A stretch of DNA of 57,136 bases from Pseudonocardia sp. TRM90224 (GCF_021245725.1 NZ_JAJGSX010000044.1:1-57136), one strand, 5' to 3'; positions 16,112-24,913 are shown, counted from the stretch's first letter. Made by a program: numbers and translations. The notes: generated from the sequence alone by a model not told the origin.

Positions 16112-18100
16112 GTGAGCACATCGGGGGCGGTCGCCGAGATCGAGGCCGAACGTCGATATCTGGTACGTGCACGTGATTCGTTGACGGACTACCGCGATCG
16201 CATCCGCGCGATGGCGGAGCAGGCGGTGCGGCGGGGCGAGGACGAGCAGCTGATCTTCTGGCTGACCCGCAGGGCGCGCCAGCTGGAAGACCCGTTCGAC
16301 ACCCCGCTGTTCTTCGGGCGGCTGGACGGCCCGGAGTCGCATCCGCTCTACATCGGGCGCCGCCACGTCGCCGACTTCGACGACTTCCCGGTGGTGATCG
16401 ACTGGCGCACCGACATGGCGGCCAGGTTCTACCGGGCCACGGGCACCGACCCGATGGAGGTGACGCGCCGGCGCCGGTTCGGGTTCGACGACGACCACAC
16501 CCTCACCGGGTTCGACGACGAGGTGCTCGCCGAAGTCCCCGCCCATACCGGTCTCAGCACGGTCGTCCGGGAGGCCATCGAGGCGGCGCACTTCGGCCCC
16601 ATGCGCGACATCGTGGCCACCATCCAGGCCGACCAGGACCACGTCGTCCGGGCCGCTGCCGATGTGTGCGTCGCCGTGCAGGGCGGTCCGGGCACGGGGA
16701 AGACGGCGGTGGGGCTGCACCGGGCGGCATACCTGCTGTACGAGAACAAGCTGGTGCGCGAACGCGGCGCGCTGGTGGTCGGGCCGAACGAGGCGTTCGT
16801 GCACTACATCTCGCGGGTGCTGCCGGCGCTGGGCGAGGTGCAGACGGTGCACATGTCGATGGCCCAGCTGGCCGGTGCGCAGCGTGGGGTACCCGAGGAC
16901 GAGGCGGTGGCGACCCTCAAGGGCGACGCGCGGATGGCCACCGTGCTGGAGCGCGCTATGTGGTCGATCGTGCAGCCGTGGCCGGAGGACCTGCGCATCA
17001 CGCAGACGAGCCCGTACGTGCGGGTCCACCGCGAGGACCTGCACGAGCTCTCGGCCGATCTCGTCGCGCAGCGGGTGCCGTTCGGGCAGGCCAGGGCCTT
17101 GATGCGGGAGCGGATCGCGGCACGGGTCCGCCGGACGGTCGAGGAGCGCGGTCGGACGCTGACCGACGCCGAGACGTCCGGGATCGGCCGGGGGAAGCCG
17201 GTCCGGACCGTCGTCGACGGGATCTGGCCGGCGGTGAAGGCGCGCGACGTGCTGCTGCGGCTGTGGAGCGAGCCCGAGTTCCTCGCCCGGTGCGCCGACG
17301 GCGTGCTGAGCGTGGCCGAGCAGAAGGCGTTGTGGTGGGACGAGCCGCCGGCGAGCGCGGCCCGGGCCCGCTGGAGCGTGTTCGACCACGTCCTGCTCGA
17401 CGAGCTGGCCGCGCACCTGGAGCCGCCGCAGGTGTACGGGCACGTGGTGCTCGACGAGGCGCAGGACCTGTCGGCGATGCAGCTGCGTGCCGTTGGTCGG
17501 CGGTGCGCGGCGACGGCGACGCTGCTCGGCGACCTCGCGCAGCAGACCACCGCCTGGGGTCGGCCGTCGTGGCCGGACGTGCTCGCGGTGCTCGGCCTGC
17601 CCGGCGACGTGGTCCAGCTCAACACCAGCTACCGGGTGCCCGCGGAGATCCTGGAGCTGGCGAACCGGCTGCTCGACGTGATCGCGCCGGAGCTGCCGCG
17701 CACGACATCGGCCCGCACGGCCGTCGACGCCGTGACGCTCGTCCCGGCGGTGGACGTGGTGGCGGCCGCCGCGGACGTCGTGGCCGCGGTGCCCGCGGAG
17801 CAGGGCAGCGTCGGCGTGATCGTCGCCGATGCCGACGTCACTCGGGTGCGCCGCGGGCTGCGGACGAAGGGGATCGAGACGGTTGCCGTCGACGGCGTCG
17901 ACCGCGCGCACCGGGTCGCGCTCGTGGCCGTGAGCCAGGTGAAGGGCCTGGAGTTCGATCACGTCGTGCTGGTCGAACCCGCGCAGATCCTCGCGGTGGG
18001 CGAGCTCGGCCCCCGCCACCTCTACGTCGCGCTGACGCGCGCCATCACCCGCCTCACCGTCGTGCACGCCCAGCAGCTGCCCGAGGTTCTCGAATCCTGA
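16112..18100 (+). CDS. helR: HelR/HelD-like RNA polymerase-recycling ATPase
   Basis: The 662-residue protein is of UvrD-like superfamily 1. An N-terminal arm (about 1-60) is followed by the HelD-specific stretch LYIGRRHVAD, Walker A QGGPGTGKTAV at 190-200, VVLDEAQDLSAMQ (motif II), LGDLAQQT, LNTSYRVP, QVKGLEFDHVVLVEP and YVALTRAITRL. HelD-family proteins pull stalled RNA polymerase off DNA. The HelR branch in actinomycetes also displaces rifamycins and gives tolerance. GTG start with GGGGGGAA just upstream. I looked for the rifamycin-associated 19-base inverted repeat upstream and did not see it. Confidence 0.88.
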   Translation: MSTSGAVAEIEAERRYLVRARDSLTDYRDRIRAMAEQAVRRGEDEQLIFWLTRRARQLEDPFDTPLFFGRLDGPESHPLYIGRRHVADFDDFPVVIDWRTDMAARFYRATGTDPMEVTRRRRFGFDDDHTLTGFDDEVLAEVPAHTGLSTVVREAIEAAHFGPMRDIVATIQADQDHVVRAAADVCVAVQGGPGTGKTAVGLHRAAYLLYENKLVRERGALVVGPNEAFVHYISRVLPALGEVQTVHMSMAQLAGAQRGVPEDEAVATLKGDARMATVLERAMWSIVQPWPEDLRITQTSPYVRVHREDLHELSADLVAQRVPFGQARALMRERIAARVRRTVEERGRTLTDAETSGIGRGKPVRTVVDGIWPAVKARDVLLRLWSEPEFLARCADGVLSVAEQKALWWDEPPASAARARWSVFDHVLLDELAAHLEPPQVYGHVVLDEAQDLSAMQLRAVGRRCAATATLLGDLAQQTTAWGRPSWPDVLAVLGLPGDVVQLNTSYRVPAEILELANRLLDVIAPELPRTTSARTAVDAVTLVPAVDVVAAAADVVAAVPAEQGSVGVIVADADVTRVRRGLRTKGIETVAVDGVDRAHRVALVAVSQVKGLEFDHVVLVEPAQILAVGELGPRHLYVALTRAITRLTVVHAQQLPEVLES

Positions 18101-18169
18101 CCCCAACCGGCGGCAGCGCCGTGGGGTCATCCCTCCCGACAGCACGCCGATCGTCGCCGTGGGGGAGCC

Positions 18170-19294
18170 GTGAGCAGCGCCGACAACAAGCAGGGACGCC
18201 TGGCCCGCATCGTGTGGGGTCTTGTCGTGGGCCTCGTACTGGTCGGGATCGGCGGGTGGTTCACCCAGCCCGATTCGCCGCCGACGTACGGCGCGATCGA
18301 GTGCGACGGCGAGGTCATGGGGCCCGGCGACAAGTGCGTCGTGATCAGAGGTGGCGGCGAGGACTTCACCTACGAGTCGGAGCAGGCGCGGCGGGCCTCG
18401 ACGCTGGCGAGCTGGCGGGACGAGCCTGGCGACGAGCTCGTCGGCTGGGTGCTCATCGGCGCAGGTGCGCTGGCTGCCGCGGCCGGGGTCGTCGCCGGCG
18501 TGCGGCGGAAGGACACTGGCCTGAGGGCGGAGCTCGCCGCGATGCCGGCGGTGCCGCCGGAGGTGGCGGCGTTCGCTGCGGAGCACGGGTTCGGCGGCCG
18601 GTCGTTGACCCACCGCGCCGAGACCAACGGTGTGTGGGGCGTGCTGATCGCCGGCGTGATCTTCGCTGCCGTGACGTTCGCGCTGCTCGTGGGACCGGGG
18701 AAGGACGGCGGCTGGCTGATCCTCGCCGTCCTCTTCTGCGGTGCGATCGCGCTCATGTGCTTCGGCCAGGCGGGCCGAGCGTTCATCGCGGCCCGCACCG
18801 ACCTGTATCTCTTCGACCACGGGCTGGTGCACGCCCGCGGCGACGTCCTGACGGCGTTCCCGTGGCGTGAGACGCAGATCCGGCGGTCGGTCGTGAAGGA
18901 GCGGGACGCGCCCAAGCCGGCATTCCGGTACTGGTTGCAGCGCACCGGCGGACCGACCGTCGAGCTGCACCCCCGCCTCGAGCTCGACGAGTTCGGGCCG
19001 GAGATGGAGCAGCGGTTCACCGTCGAGCGGGTGCCCGTCGACCTCGACGCCATCGTGGCGGGACACCAGGTCCAGTACGGCCCGTTCGCCGTCGACCACG
19101 CCGCCCTGACCACCCGGAAGGGCATCATCGCCTGGTCGGAGCTGCGCGCCGTCGAGCTGCAGAACGGCGAGGTGCGGGTGTGGGTGTTCGGCGCCGACCG
19201 CGCCGAGACCGTCGAGGTGTCGAAAGTGCCGGACGTCTTCGTGTTCCTGGCGGTCGTGGACGCGCTGCGGGCGGTGGCGCAGCGGGCGTCGTGA
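18170..19294 (+). CDS. Four-span membrane protein with C-terminal PH-like domain
   Basis: The protein has 374 residues. Hydrophobic spans lie at about 13-30, 90-110, 155-175 and 180-200. After them comes a cytoplasmic domain of about 170 residues with strand-rich segments (DLYLFDHGLVHARGD, FPWRETQIRR, GIIAWSELRAVEL). It resembles the actinobacterial DUF6585-type membrane proteins; that assignment is from memory of the layout. GTG start with GGGGGAG upstream. Function unknown. It is 69 bases downstream of helR on the same strand and may be cotranscribed. Confidence 0.8.
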   Translation: MSSADNKQGRLARIVWGLVVGLVLVGIGGWFTQPDSPPTYGAIECDGEVMGPGDKCVVIRGGGEDFTYESEQARRASTLASWRDEPGDELVGWVLIGAGALAAAAGVVAGVRRKDTGLRAELAAMPAVPPEVAAFAAEHGFGGRSLTHRAETNGVWGVLIAGVIFAAVTFALLVGPGKDGGWLILAVLFCGAIALMCFGQAGRAFIAARTDLYLFDHGLVHARGDVLTAFPWRETQIRRSVVKERDAPKPAFRYWLQRTGGPTVELHPRLELDEFGPEMEQRFTVERVPVDLDAIVAGHQVQYGPFAVDHAALTTRKGIIAWSELRAVELQNGEVRVWVFGADRAETVEVSKVPDVFVFLAVVDALRAVAQRAS

Positions 19295-19327
19295 CGTCGA
19301 CGGCTCCACGCGTGCGCGAGTCGGGGC

Positions 19328-19520
19328 GGGTGAGTCGACACTTCCGGCACGGTGAGTCGACACCTTCGGCACGGTGAGTCGACACCTTCGGCACGGTGAG
19401 TCCCACGTCTCGGTGGGCGAGTCCCACGTTTCGGCGGGTGAGTCCCGCGGTTCGGTGGGCGAGTCCCGCGGTTCGGTGGGCGAGTCTCGCGTTTGGGAAG
19501 CGGTGAGTCGCGCGTTTGAG
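19328..19520. repeat. Array of 18-24-base GTGAGTC repeats
   Basis: Three units like GGTGAGTCGACACCTTCG plus GCAC are followed by variant units GGTGAGTCCCACG, GGGCGAGTCCCACG, GGGTGAGTCCCGCGG and GGCGAGTCTCGCG. Unit length drifts between about 18 and 24. It is the same family as the arrays at 6970 and 45112, and it forms the distal edge of the HNH copy 2 leader. Confidence 0.75.
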
Positions 19521-19661
19521 TGGGTGGAGGTGGGTTCTCGACGTGGTTCGTTGGGTGGGTTCGTGGCGGATGGTCTCTCGGCGGTGGTCCTGGCGGGCTT
19601 GGTGGTCGCGTTCTTCAAGGGCGCCCTCGCCGGGCGGGCAAGTCTCCGGGATGGTCGGGTC

Positions 19662-19797
19662 GTGCCATCCCGTCGACCCCCTTGGGGGTACCACACGGCC
19701 GCCCGTGGGCGGAGCTTGCTTGTTCTCTCACTGTTTGTTGGAGGGCCGCCCACGGGCGGCCGTGTGGTGGGGTTTTGCCAGGTCGACGGGATGGCAC
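19662..19797. repeat. Nested cruciform, 16-bp outer and 22-bp inner arms
   Basis: The outer arms GTGCCATCCCGTCGAC (19662-19677) and its perfect complement (19782-19797) enclose a perfect 22-bp inner inverted repeat (19691-19712 with 19746-19767) and a 33-base loop. Between the left arms, CCCCCTTGGGGGTACC closely matches the reverse complement of a segment near 32551-32571. No transposase or coding frame is inside. Confidence 0.85.
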
Positions 19798-19857
19798 TCT
19801 TGCCTCACCTGTGGGTGGCGGGCACGCCGTTGGTGCGACGGCACACACGTGGTGGTG

Positions 19858-19887
19858 TCGGCACACATGTTGTGACATGTGTGCCGA
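19858..19887. repeat. Perfect 12-bp hairpin TCGGCACACATG
   Basis: TCGGCACACATG and its exact complement are separated by six bases (TTGTGA). It occupies the leader position that in copy 1 holds the GTCGACAACGAC palindrome. Confidence 0.8.
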
Positions 19888-20098
19888 AGCCATCCGGTGT
19901 GTGCGGTGCGAAAACCGTCTCTAGACGGCACCACAGGAAAGAGGACCACCCTCTTCCCGCAGGCCGATCATCGGGACTCGAGTGCAGGTCGGGGACGGCA
20001 GGCGACGCAACCAGGAAATACGCTCTTCACCCAACCCGGCCACCCCAGAAACAGGGGAAGATGGCGAAATTGGAGTGGCTATGGATCTTCCCCACGTC

Positions 20099-20104
20099 TA
20101 AAAT
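20099..20104 (+). promoter_or_regulatory. -10-like TAAAAT in front of HNH copy 2, leaderless geometry
   Basis: TAAAAT ends six bases before the ATG at 20111, and the same hexamer and spacing occur in copy 1. The GGAGG between them is too close to the ATG to act as a ribosome-binding site, so a leaderless transcript is likely. No good -35 is seen. Confidence 0.45.
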
Positions 20105-20110
20105 GGAGGC

Positions 20111-21424
20111 ATGTCCGAGACCCTGCAGGTCGCCCTCGACGGGGTGGCACAACTGCAGGCAGACACCCTGGTCGGGACGTTCGAAGAACGCTGTAGTGCG
20201 ACCCGTGAATTGGAGGTTCTCGGGCGCCGGGTGGACTTCGCGAGGGTTTGCGCGATCAGCGCTTTCGTTCGTGAGGGCGGCTTTCATGCGCGGGGGTACA
20301 AGTCGTCGATCCACGCGATCCGGGACCTGTGGAACCTCGACCACAACGATGCCAGGCGGTATGTGACCGCCGCCGAGCACATCTGCCCGCAGATCACCCT
20401 GGACGGGCAGGTGTTGCCACCCCGGATGCCTGCCACGGCGACGGCGTTCGAGGCCGGAACGATGAGCCTGCGGCACGTCGAGAAGATCGTCCACGTCCTC
20501 GGCTCCAAGGAAGCGGGGCGGTTGACGCCGGCGGACTGTGCCTACGTCGAAGCCCAGCTTGCTGAACAGGCGGCGGTGTTCGACCCGCAAGGTCTCTACG
20601 TCTTGGGGATGCGGGTGGTCCGGTCGTTCGACCAGGACGGACCCGAGCCCGACGACGGCCCGGAGTCCGAGGTCAACGAGCTGACGATCACCCGCAACTC
20701 CGACCGGCCCGGCGGGACGATCAAGGGACGGTTCGACAACCCGGTCCTGTTCGCGACCATCGCCACGTTGATCGATGCGAAGTCGAAGCCGAGCACTGCG
20801 GATGATCAGCGCAGTGCTGGGCAACGGCAGGCCGAAGCACTCGCTGATGTTTGTGGCTACGTGCTCGACCACGGCGACGTCCCCCACGCCGGCGGGCACC
20901 GCCCGCACCTCAACGTGCACATCCCACTCGAAGAGCTGGAGAACCGGGTCCGGACCGCGATCCTCGACTTCGGCGGCACTATCACCACCAAGGATCTGCG
21001 ACTGCTCGCCTGCCACGCCGCAGTCATCCCGATCGTCATGAACGGCGACAGCCAACCACTCGACATCGGCCGCGCGAACCGCGTGATTCCCGACGGAATG
21101 CGACGAGCCGTCGCCGCCCGTGACCGGGGATGTGCGAGGTGTGGCCGTCCGCCGAGTTGGTGCGACATCCACCACATCATCGAATGGCAGAACGGTGGAC
21201 CGACCGAAATCAACAATCTGGTGATGTTGTGCAGGATGCATCACCGAGAAGTCCATGCCACGGAATGGTTTGTGCGAATACTTGATGGCCTGCCGGAGTT
21301 CATTCCGCCCAGGTGGGTGGATCCGGATCAGAAACCCCGCCGTGCATTTATTGAAACAGAGCCCGGTCGGCGTCGGTCCATTCCAGCGACCGGCCCTGAG
21401 TGGCGCAGTACATGGACCAGGTAA
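20111..21424 (+). CDS. DUF222 / 13E12-type HNH endonuclease (copy 2, complete)
   Basis: The protein has 437 residues. The DUF222 region covers about 20-310. A C-terminal HNH nuclease motif lies at about 338-385 with paired cysteines (CARCGRPPSWC), the HH dyad in DIHHIIEW, the Asn in INNLVMLC and the final His in MHHREVH. HNH folds cut DNA using one metal ion; the target of DUF222-HNH proteins is unknown. Family members are often multicopy repeats in actinobacterial genomes (REP13E12 in M. tuberculosis). The last 77 bases overlap the convergent gene at 21348. An inverted, frameshifted paralogue lies at the left edge, about 19 kb away. Confidence 0.9.
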   Translation: MSETLQVALDGVAQLQADTLVGTFEERCSATRELEVLGRRVDFARVCAISAFVREGGFHARGYKSSIHAIRDLWNLDHNDARRYVTAAEHICPQITLDGQVLPPRMPATATAFEAGTMSLRHVEKIVHVLGSKEAGRLTPADCAYVEAQLAEQAAVFDPQGLYVLGMRVVRSFDQDGPEPDDGPESEVNELTITRNSDRPGGTIKGRFDNPVLFATIATLIDAKSKPSTADDQRSAGQRQAEALADVCGYVLDHGDVPHAGGHRPHLNVHIPLEELENRVRTAILDFGGTITTKDLRLLACHAAVIPIVMNGDSQPLDIGRANRVIPDGMRRAVAARDRGCARCGRPPSWCDIHHIIEWQNGGPTEINNLVMLCRMHHREVHATEWFVRILDGLPEFIPPRWVDPDQKPRRAFIETEPGRRRSIPATGPEWRSTWTR

Positions 21425-21965
21425 GCAGCGGCCCCGACGGGCGGGGCGGGCGCGCCCAGTAGCCGATCGACTGGTCGTACCGCCACGCTCCGGTGCCCGG
21501 GCCCTTGACCATCACGAGCTGCCCCGCCCGCTCCAGCCGGGCGAGTGCCTTCCCGAACCGGGCGGTCGACGCCGATGGAGCGCTGCGGCGCGCGCCGAGC
21601 ATGACGTGGCCCCGCTCCCGGACGTGCGCGACGAACAGGTCGGGTCGGGCGATCCGGAACCGGTGCTCGACGACGCCGTACTCCACGAACGGCTCACCGG
21701 CCTTCACGCAGGCGAGCAGCGGTTCGAGCAGCTCCACGATGGCGGCGTCGTCGGCGGTGGGGCGGGTCGCCGGCGCCCCGGCGGCCTTCCGCCCCGAGGA
21801 CGTCCGCGTGGCAGGCGCCTCCACCACGGCCGGGGCGACCGACCAGACGTGCTTACCCGTGCCGTCGTGGTCGTCGGTGCACGTGTACTCGACCCGACCG
21901 TCCGGCATCCGTCGGGGCGGCCGGACGTCATCGAAGGAGAAGCACCGCGGACAGGTGACGATCAA
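21348..21965 (-). CDS. Hypothetical protein with N-terminal zinc-ribbon-like motif
   Basis: The protein has 205 residues starting at a TTG preceded by GAGG at eight bases. The N-terminus has CPRC (5-8), a later Cys29 and two histidines, a likely zinc knuckle. The rest has a small basic linker and a domain with FGKALARLERAGQLVMVKGPG resembling a winged helix. No family is recognised. Its 3' end overlaps the end of the HNH gene by 77 bases in convergent orientation, which is unusual and leaves some doubt about either C-terminus. Confidence 0.65.
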   Translation of the reverse strand: MIVTCPRCFSFDDVRPPRRMPDGRVEYTCTDDHDGTGKHVWSVAPAVVEAPATRTSSGRKAAGAPATRPTADDAAIVELLEPLLACVKAGEPFVEYGVVEHRFRIARPDLFVAHVRERGHVMLGARRSAPSASTARFGKALARLERAGQLVMVKGPGTGAWRYDQSIGYWARPPRPSGPLLTWSMYCATQGRSLEWTDADRALFQ

Positions 21966-22043
21966 CGGACAACCTCGGCTCGACCCACGGTCCCGACTCT
22001 AGCGAATCGCGAATCGCCGCCTCGGACACGCGAGGATGTCGAT

Positions 22044-22781
22044 ATGACACTGCCTGCCCTCCCCGAGGAGAACTTCCAGCGCGTCCTCTGCGTCGTCGCG
22101 CATCCGGACGACATGGAGTACGGCACGTCCGCGGCCGTCGCCCGCTGGACCGCGCGCGGCATCGAGGTCGGCTACCTCCTGCTGACCCGCGGCGAAGCGG
22201 GCATGCCGAACCCGCCCGAGGAGACGGCCCGGCTGCGTGTGGCCGAGCAGAGCGCCGCCTGCGACGCCGTCGGCGTGAGCCGGCTGACCGTCCTCGAACA
22301 CCCCGACGGTGTGCTCGTCTACGGCTTGGACCTGCGCCGGGACATCTGCCGCGAGATCCGCCGGTTCAAGCCTGACGTCGTGCTCGGCGCCAGCTACGAG
22401 ATCGAGACGCCCTACGGGTTCGACCAGGCCGACCACCGCGCGGCCGGGCTCGCGACGCTCGACGCGTTGCGTGATGCCGGCAATCGGTGGGTCTTCCCGG
22501 AGCAGGTCGACGAGGAGGGTCTCACGCCGCACTCCGTGCGCTGGTACATCGTTCCCACGCTCGCCGCCACCGCGACGCACAGCGTCGACGTCACGGGTGA
22601 GCCGCTGCGCCGCGGCGTCGCCTCGCTCGAAGCGCACGCCGCGTACCTGGCCGCGCTGCCGGACCACCCGGCCCCCGCCGAGTTCATCCCGACGTTCGCG
22701 GCGATGAGCGGCAAGGCCATGGGTGTCGAGCACGCGGTCCTTTTCCGTGCACACGACCTCATGACGCGACCGGAGCTCTGA
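22044..22781 (+). CDS. PIG-L family N-deacetylase
   Basis: The protein has 245 residues. The zinc motif AHPDD (His20, Asp22, Asp23) near the N-terminus and a later ADHRAAG (His131) are the metal ligands of the LmbE/PIG-L fold. In actinobacteria these enzymes deacetylate mycothiol precursors (MshB), mycothiol conjugates (Mca) or N-acetylglucosaminyl metabolites. This one is shorter than typical MshB or Mca (about 290), so the substrate is open. GAGG precedes the ATG at nine bases. It is convergent with the ProC-like gene, four bases between stops. Confidence 0.9.
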   Translation: MTLPALPEENFQRVLCVVAHPDDMEYGTSAAVARWTARGIEVGYLLLTRGEAGMPNPPEETARLRVAEQSAACDAVGVSRLTVLEHPDGVLVYGLDLRRDICREIRRFKPDVVLGASYEIETPYGFDQADHRAAGLATLDALRDAGNRWVFPEQVDEEGLTPHSVRWYIVPTLAATATHSVDVTGEPLRRGVASLEAHAAYLAALPDHPAPAEFIPTFAAMSGKAMGVEHAVLFRAHDLMTRPEL

Positions 22782-22785
22782 CCGG

Positions 22786-23565
22786 TCAATCCCCGCTCGA
22801 TGAGGTGACACGGGCGAGGATGCCGTCCAGCGCGTCGTGCAATGCAGTACGCGCCGTCTCGTCGAACCACGCCCGGCGGAGCTGCTCGTTGATTCCGCCG
22901 GGCGTCTCGTGGGCGGCCACCAGCTCGCCAAGGGACGAGCTGTCGCCGTTCAGCCCGCGTCCCACGCCGGCGAAGACGCTCCGGACGTAGCTGTCCGCCA
23001 CCGCGGGCTCTACTCCTTGCTCGGTCAGCCAGCCGGCCACCGACGAGAGGTAGGCGAGCTGGGCGGAGATCGTGGCAGTCGACGCCGAGAGAGCTGCGAA
23101 CGCGTGCTCGTCGGGCACCTCGCAGACGCCGCCGAGCGGTGTGAACAGATCCACCACGGCCGGGTGCGGAGGGTGCACGGCGGTGAGCCCTTCGCGGTGC
23201 CGCACCGCCGGCAGCGGGATCACCCGCACGACCTCGACGTGCGGCCCCACGTGCTGCGCCAGCCGGCCGAGGTCGAGCCCGGCTACGGCGCTGACGAGGA
23301 TCGAGCCCGGCCGCATCCGGACGTCACCGAGCACCTCGTCCACCGATCCGGGGCGCACCGCGAGCACAACCAGGTCGGCCGCATCGGCGACGGACTGGTT
23401 GTCCCGGCACACCCGCACGCCGGGATGACGGCGGGCGAGCGCGGCGGCGGTGCTCGCGCCTCGCGGGGAGAGGTGGATGTCGGGGTGCGGACCGGGGCCG
23501 CCGCGGACGCCGTCGACGATGGCGGCGGCGATCTCACCGACTCCGATGAACCCGAGAGGTGTCAC
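22786..23565 (-). CDS. Pyrroline-5-carboxylate reductase-like NAD(P)-binding protein
   Basis: The 259-residue protein has a ProC-type Rossmann N-terminus (GFIGVGEIAAAI at 5-16, then VVLAVRP) and an alpha-helical C-terminal half. The classical ProC signature near the C-terminus (GSGPAY...) is not conserved, so it may act on another substrate. GTG start at 23565, eleven bases after the stop of the FUSC gene, suggests one operon. The longer upstream frame to 23922 is out of family and is rejected. Confidence 0.8.
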   Translation of the reverse strand: MTPLGFIGVGEIAAAIVDGVRGGPGPHPDIHLSPRGASTAAALARRHPGVRVCRDNQSVADAADLVVLAVRPGSVDEVLGDVRMRPGSILVSAVAGLDLGRLAQHVGPHVEVVRVIPLPAVRHREGLTAVHPPHPAVVDLFTPLGGVCEVPDEHAFAALSASTATISAQLAYLSSVAGWLTEQGVEPAVADSYVRSVFAGVGRGLNGDSSSLGELVAAHETPGGINEQLRRAWFDETARTALHDALDGILARVTSSSGD

Positions 23566-23576
23566 GGCGGCGGAGC

Positions 23577-24913
23577 CTAATCCGAACCGGCGACGGTGCC
23601 CGCCGGCGCGATGGCCCGGACGGCCGCGTCGATCTCGGCCAGCGCCGCACCGGCCGGTGTGTCGCTCGGCGGGAGCGCGATGAACGCCGGGGCGATGCCG
23701 CTCGCGAGCGTCCGCCGCACGGCCGTCACGTTCCTCCGGACCGCGACCGCAAGCGCCTGGTCGGCGGGGTCGGCGGCGGTCGTGCGCCCGAGCCGGTCGA
23801 CGCCCGCGGCGCACCGGCCAGCGACGGTGACGAGGTGGGTGTGGTCGCGCGCCGACGGCAGCCGGCGCAGCACGGCAGGCAGGCCGCGGAGCGGTGCACT
23901 GCATGATCTGCATGATCTGCATGATCTGCGCCGGCGGCCGGCCACGCCGCGAGCAACTCGTCCAGCGTGGCCAGCATGGTGGCGGTGCGGTGGCGCAGCG
24001 CGTCGGAGGAGCGCAGCGGCAGGATCACGCAGCAGGCCACGATCCCGATGAGACCGCCGGCGAGGATTCCGGCCAGCCGGTCCACGAGCAGCCCGAGGTG
24101 TCCGGGCGCGGTGAGGTCGTAGAACAGCCCGAGCGCCATGGTGATCCCGGCGGCCCACGCCGCGTAGCTGTGCGGGCGCAGCGCGACCGCCGCGCCGACG
24201 GTGAGGAGGATCGCCACGATCGTCGAGGATCCGTGCAGGAGCGCGGTCGCCGTGACCGCTGATCCCAGCAGCGTGCCGAGCGCGGCGCCACCCAGCCGGC
24301 TGCCGCCGGTGCCCAGCGCGTCGAGCCGGCTGCCGCCGGTGCCGCAGACGATGTAGGCGGTCGGCACGGGCCACATCCAGTGCTCGCCGAAGACCGCCGC
24401 ACCGACGGCGAACGCCACCGCGAGCGCCGTCGAGAGCTGCACCGCCATGCGAAGGGCCGTGCGTGGCGTCGTGCGCCGGCGTGCGGCGGTTCGGGGCGCG
24501 GCCAGCCATCGGACCAGCGACGTCCAGCCGTGCACGACCGCGCCGACCTCCAGCGAGAGCAGGGTGCCGACCTGCGGTGGGACGATCAGCACGGCGACGA
24601 ACGGGACCACCCCGAGCAGGCCGGCCAGGGTGAACCGGCGCAGCCACGTGCCGAGCCCGACGGCCAGCACGAAGAGCGCGGCGCCCGCGACGAAGGCGCC
24701 GTCCCCCAAAGCGCCGTCCCACAGCGCGCCGCAGGCGGCCGCCGCGGCACCTGCTGGGACCACCACGGCGCCGAGGCACGACGTCGTGAGATCGGCATCC
24801 GCTGTCGCGCGGTGGAGCAGCACGGCCAGCGCCACGGCGAACGCCAGCGCCGGCGGTGCGTCGGTGATCAGGTGCAGCACGGTCCAGAAGCTCAGCAGTG
24901 CGACGACGAGCAC
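23577..24913 (-). pseudogene. FUSC-family (aromatic-acid-exporter-like) membrane protein with frameshift
   Basis: Two frames together make one protein. From about 24913 down to about 23900 the frame encodes several membrane spans (VLVVALLSFWTVLHLITDAP, FAVGAAVFGEHWMWPVPTAY, IVAILLTVGAAVAL) typical of FUSC transporters. At a 9-base repeat (23901-23927) the homologous reading moves to another frame, which continues as SAPLRGLPAVLRRLPSARD through to AIAPAGTVAGSD and stops at 23577. The change equals a loss of one base or a gain of two. Start GTG 24913 is a guess; a TTG near 25003 is possible. Both overlap the divergent MarR gene. Confidence 0.65.
23901..23927. repeat. Three tandem copies of GCATGATCT
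   Basis: Three exact 9-base units lie in the FUSC gene, at the point where its reading frame changes. Because nine is a multiple of three, loss or gain of whole units would not itself shift frame. Confidence 0.85.

Larger units (their letters stand above)
19485..20110 (+). repeat. Conserved leader of HNH copy 2
   Basis: This is the inverted counterpart of the leader at 990-1535. Shared blocks are about 19490-19655 and 19905-20110. Between them this copy carries the cruciform at 19662-19797 and the hairpin at 19858-19887, where copy 1 carries a different palindrome. No protein frame is conserved between copies. Confidence 0.75.

Noticed and set aside
15788..19753. 1321-codon frame on the minus strand
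   Set aside because: It runs opposite to helR and the membrane protein and shows no domain, only His/Arg/Pro-rich shadow sequence.
20061..20366. Small leader peptide MAKLEWLWIF overlapping the HNH start
   Set aside because: The ATG is conserved in both leaders, but the frame runs into the HNH gene out of register without family character and no ribosome-binding site was found.
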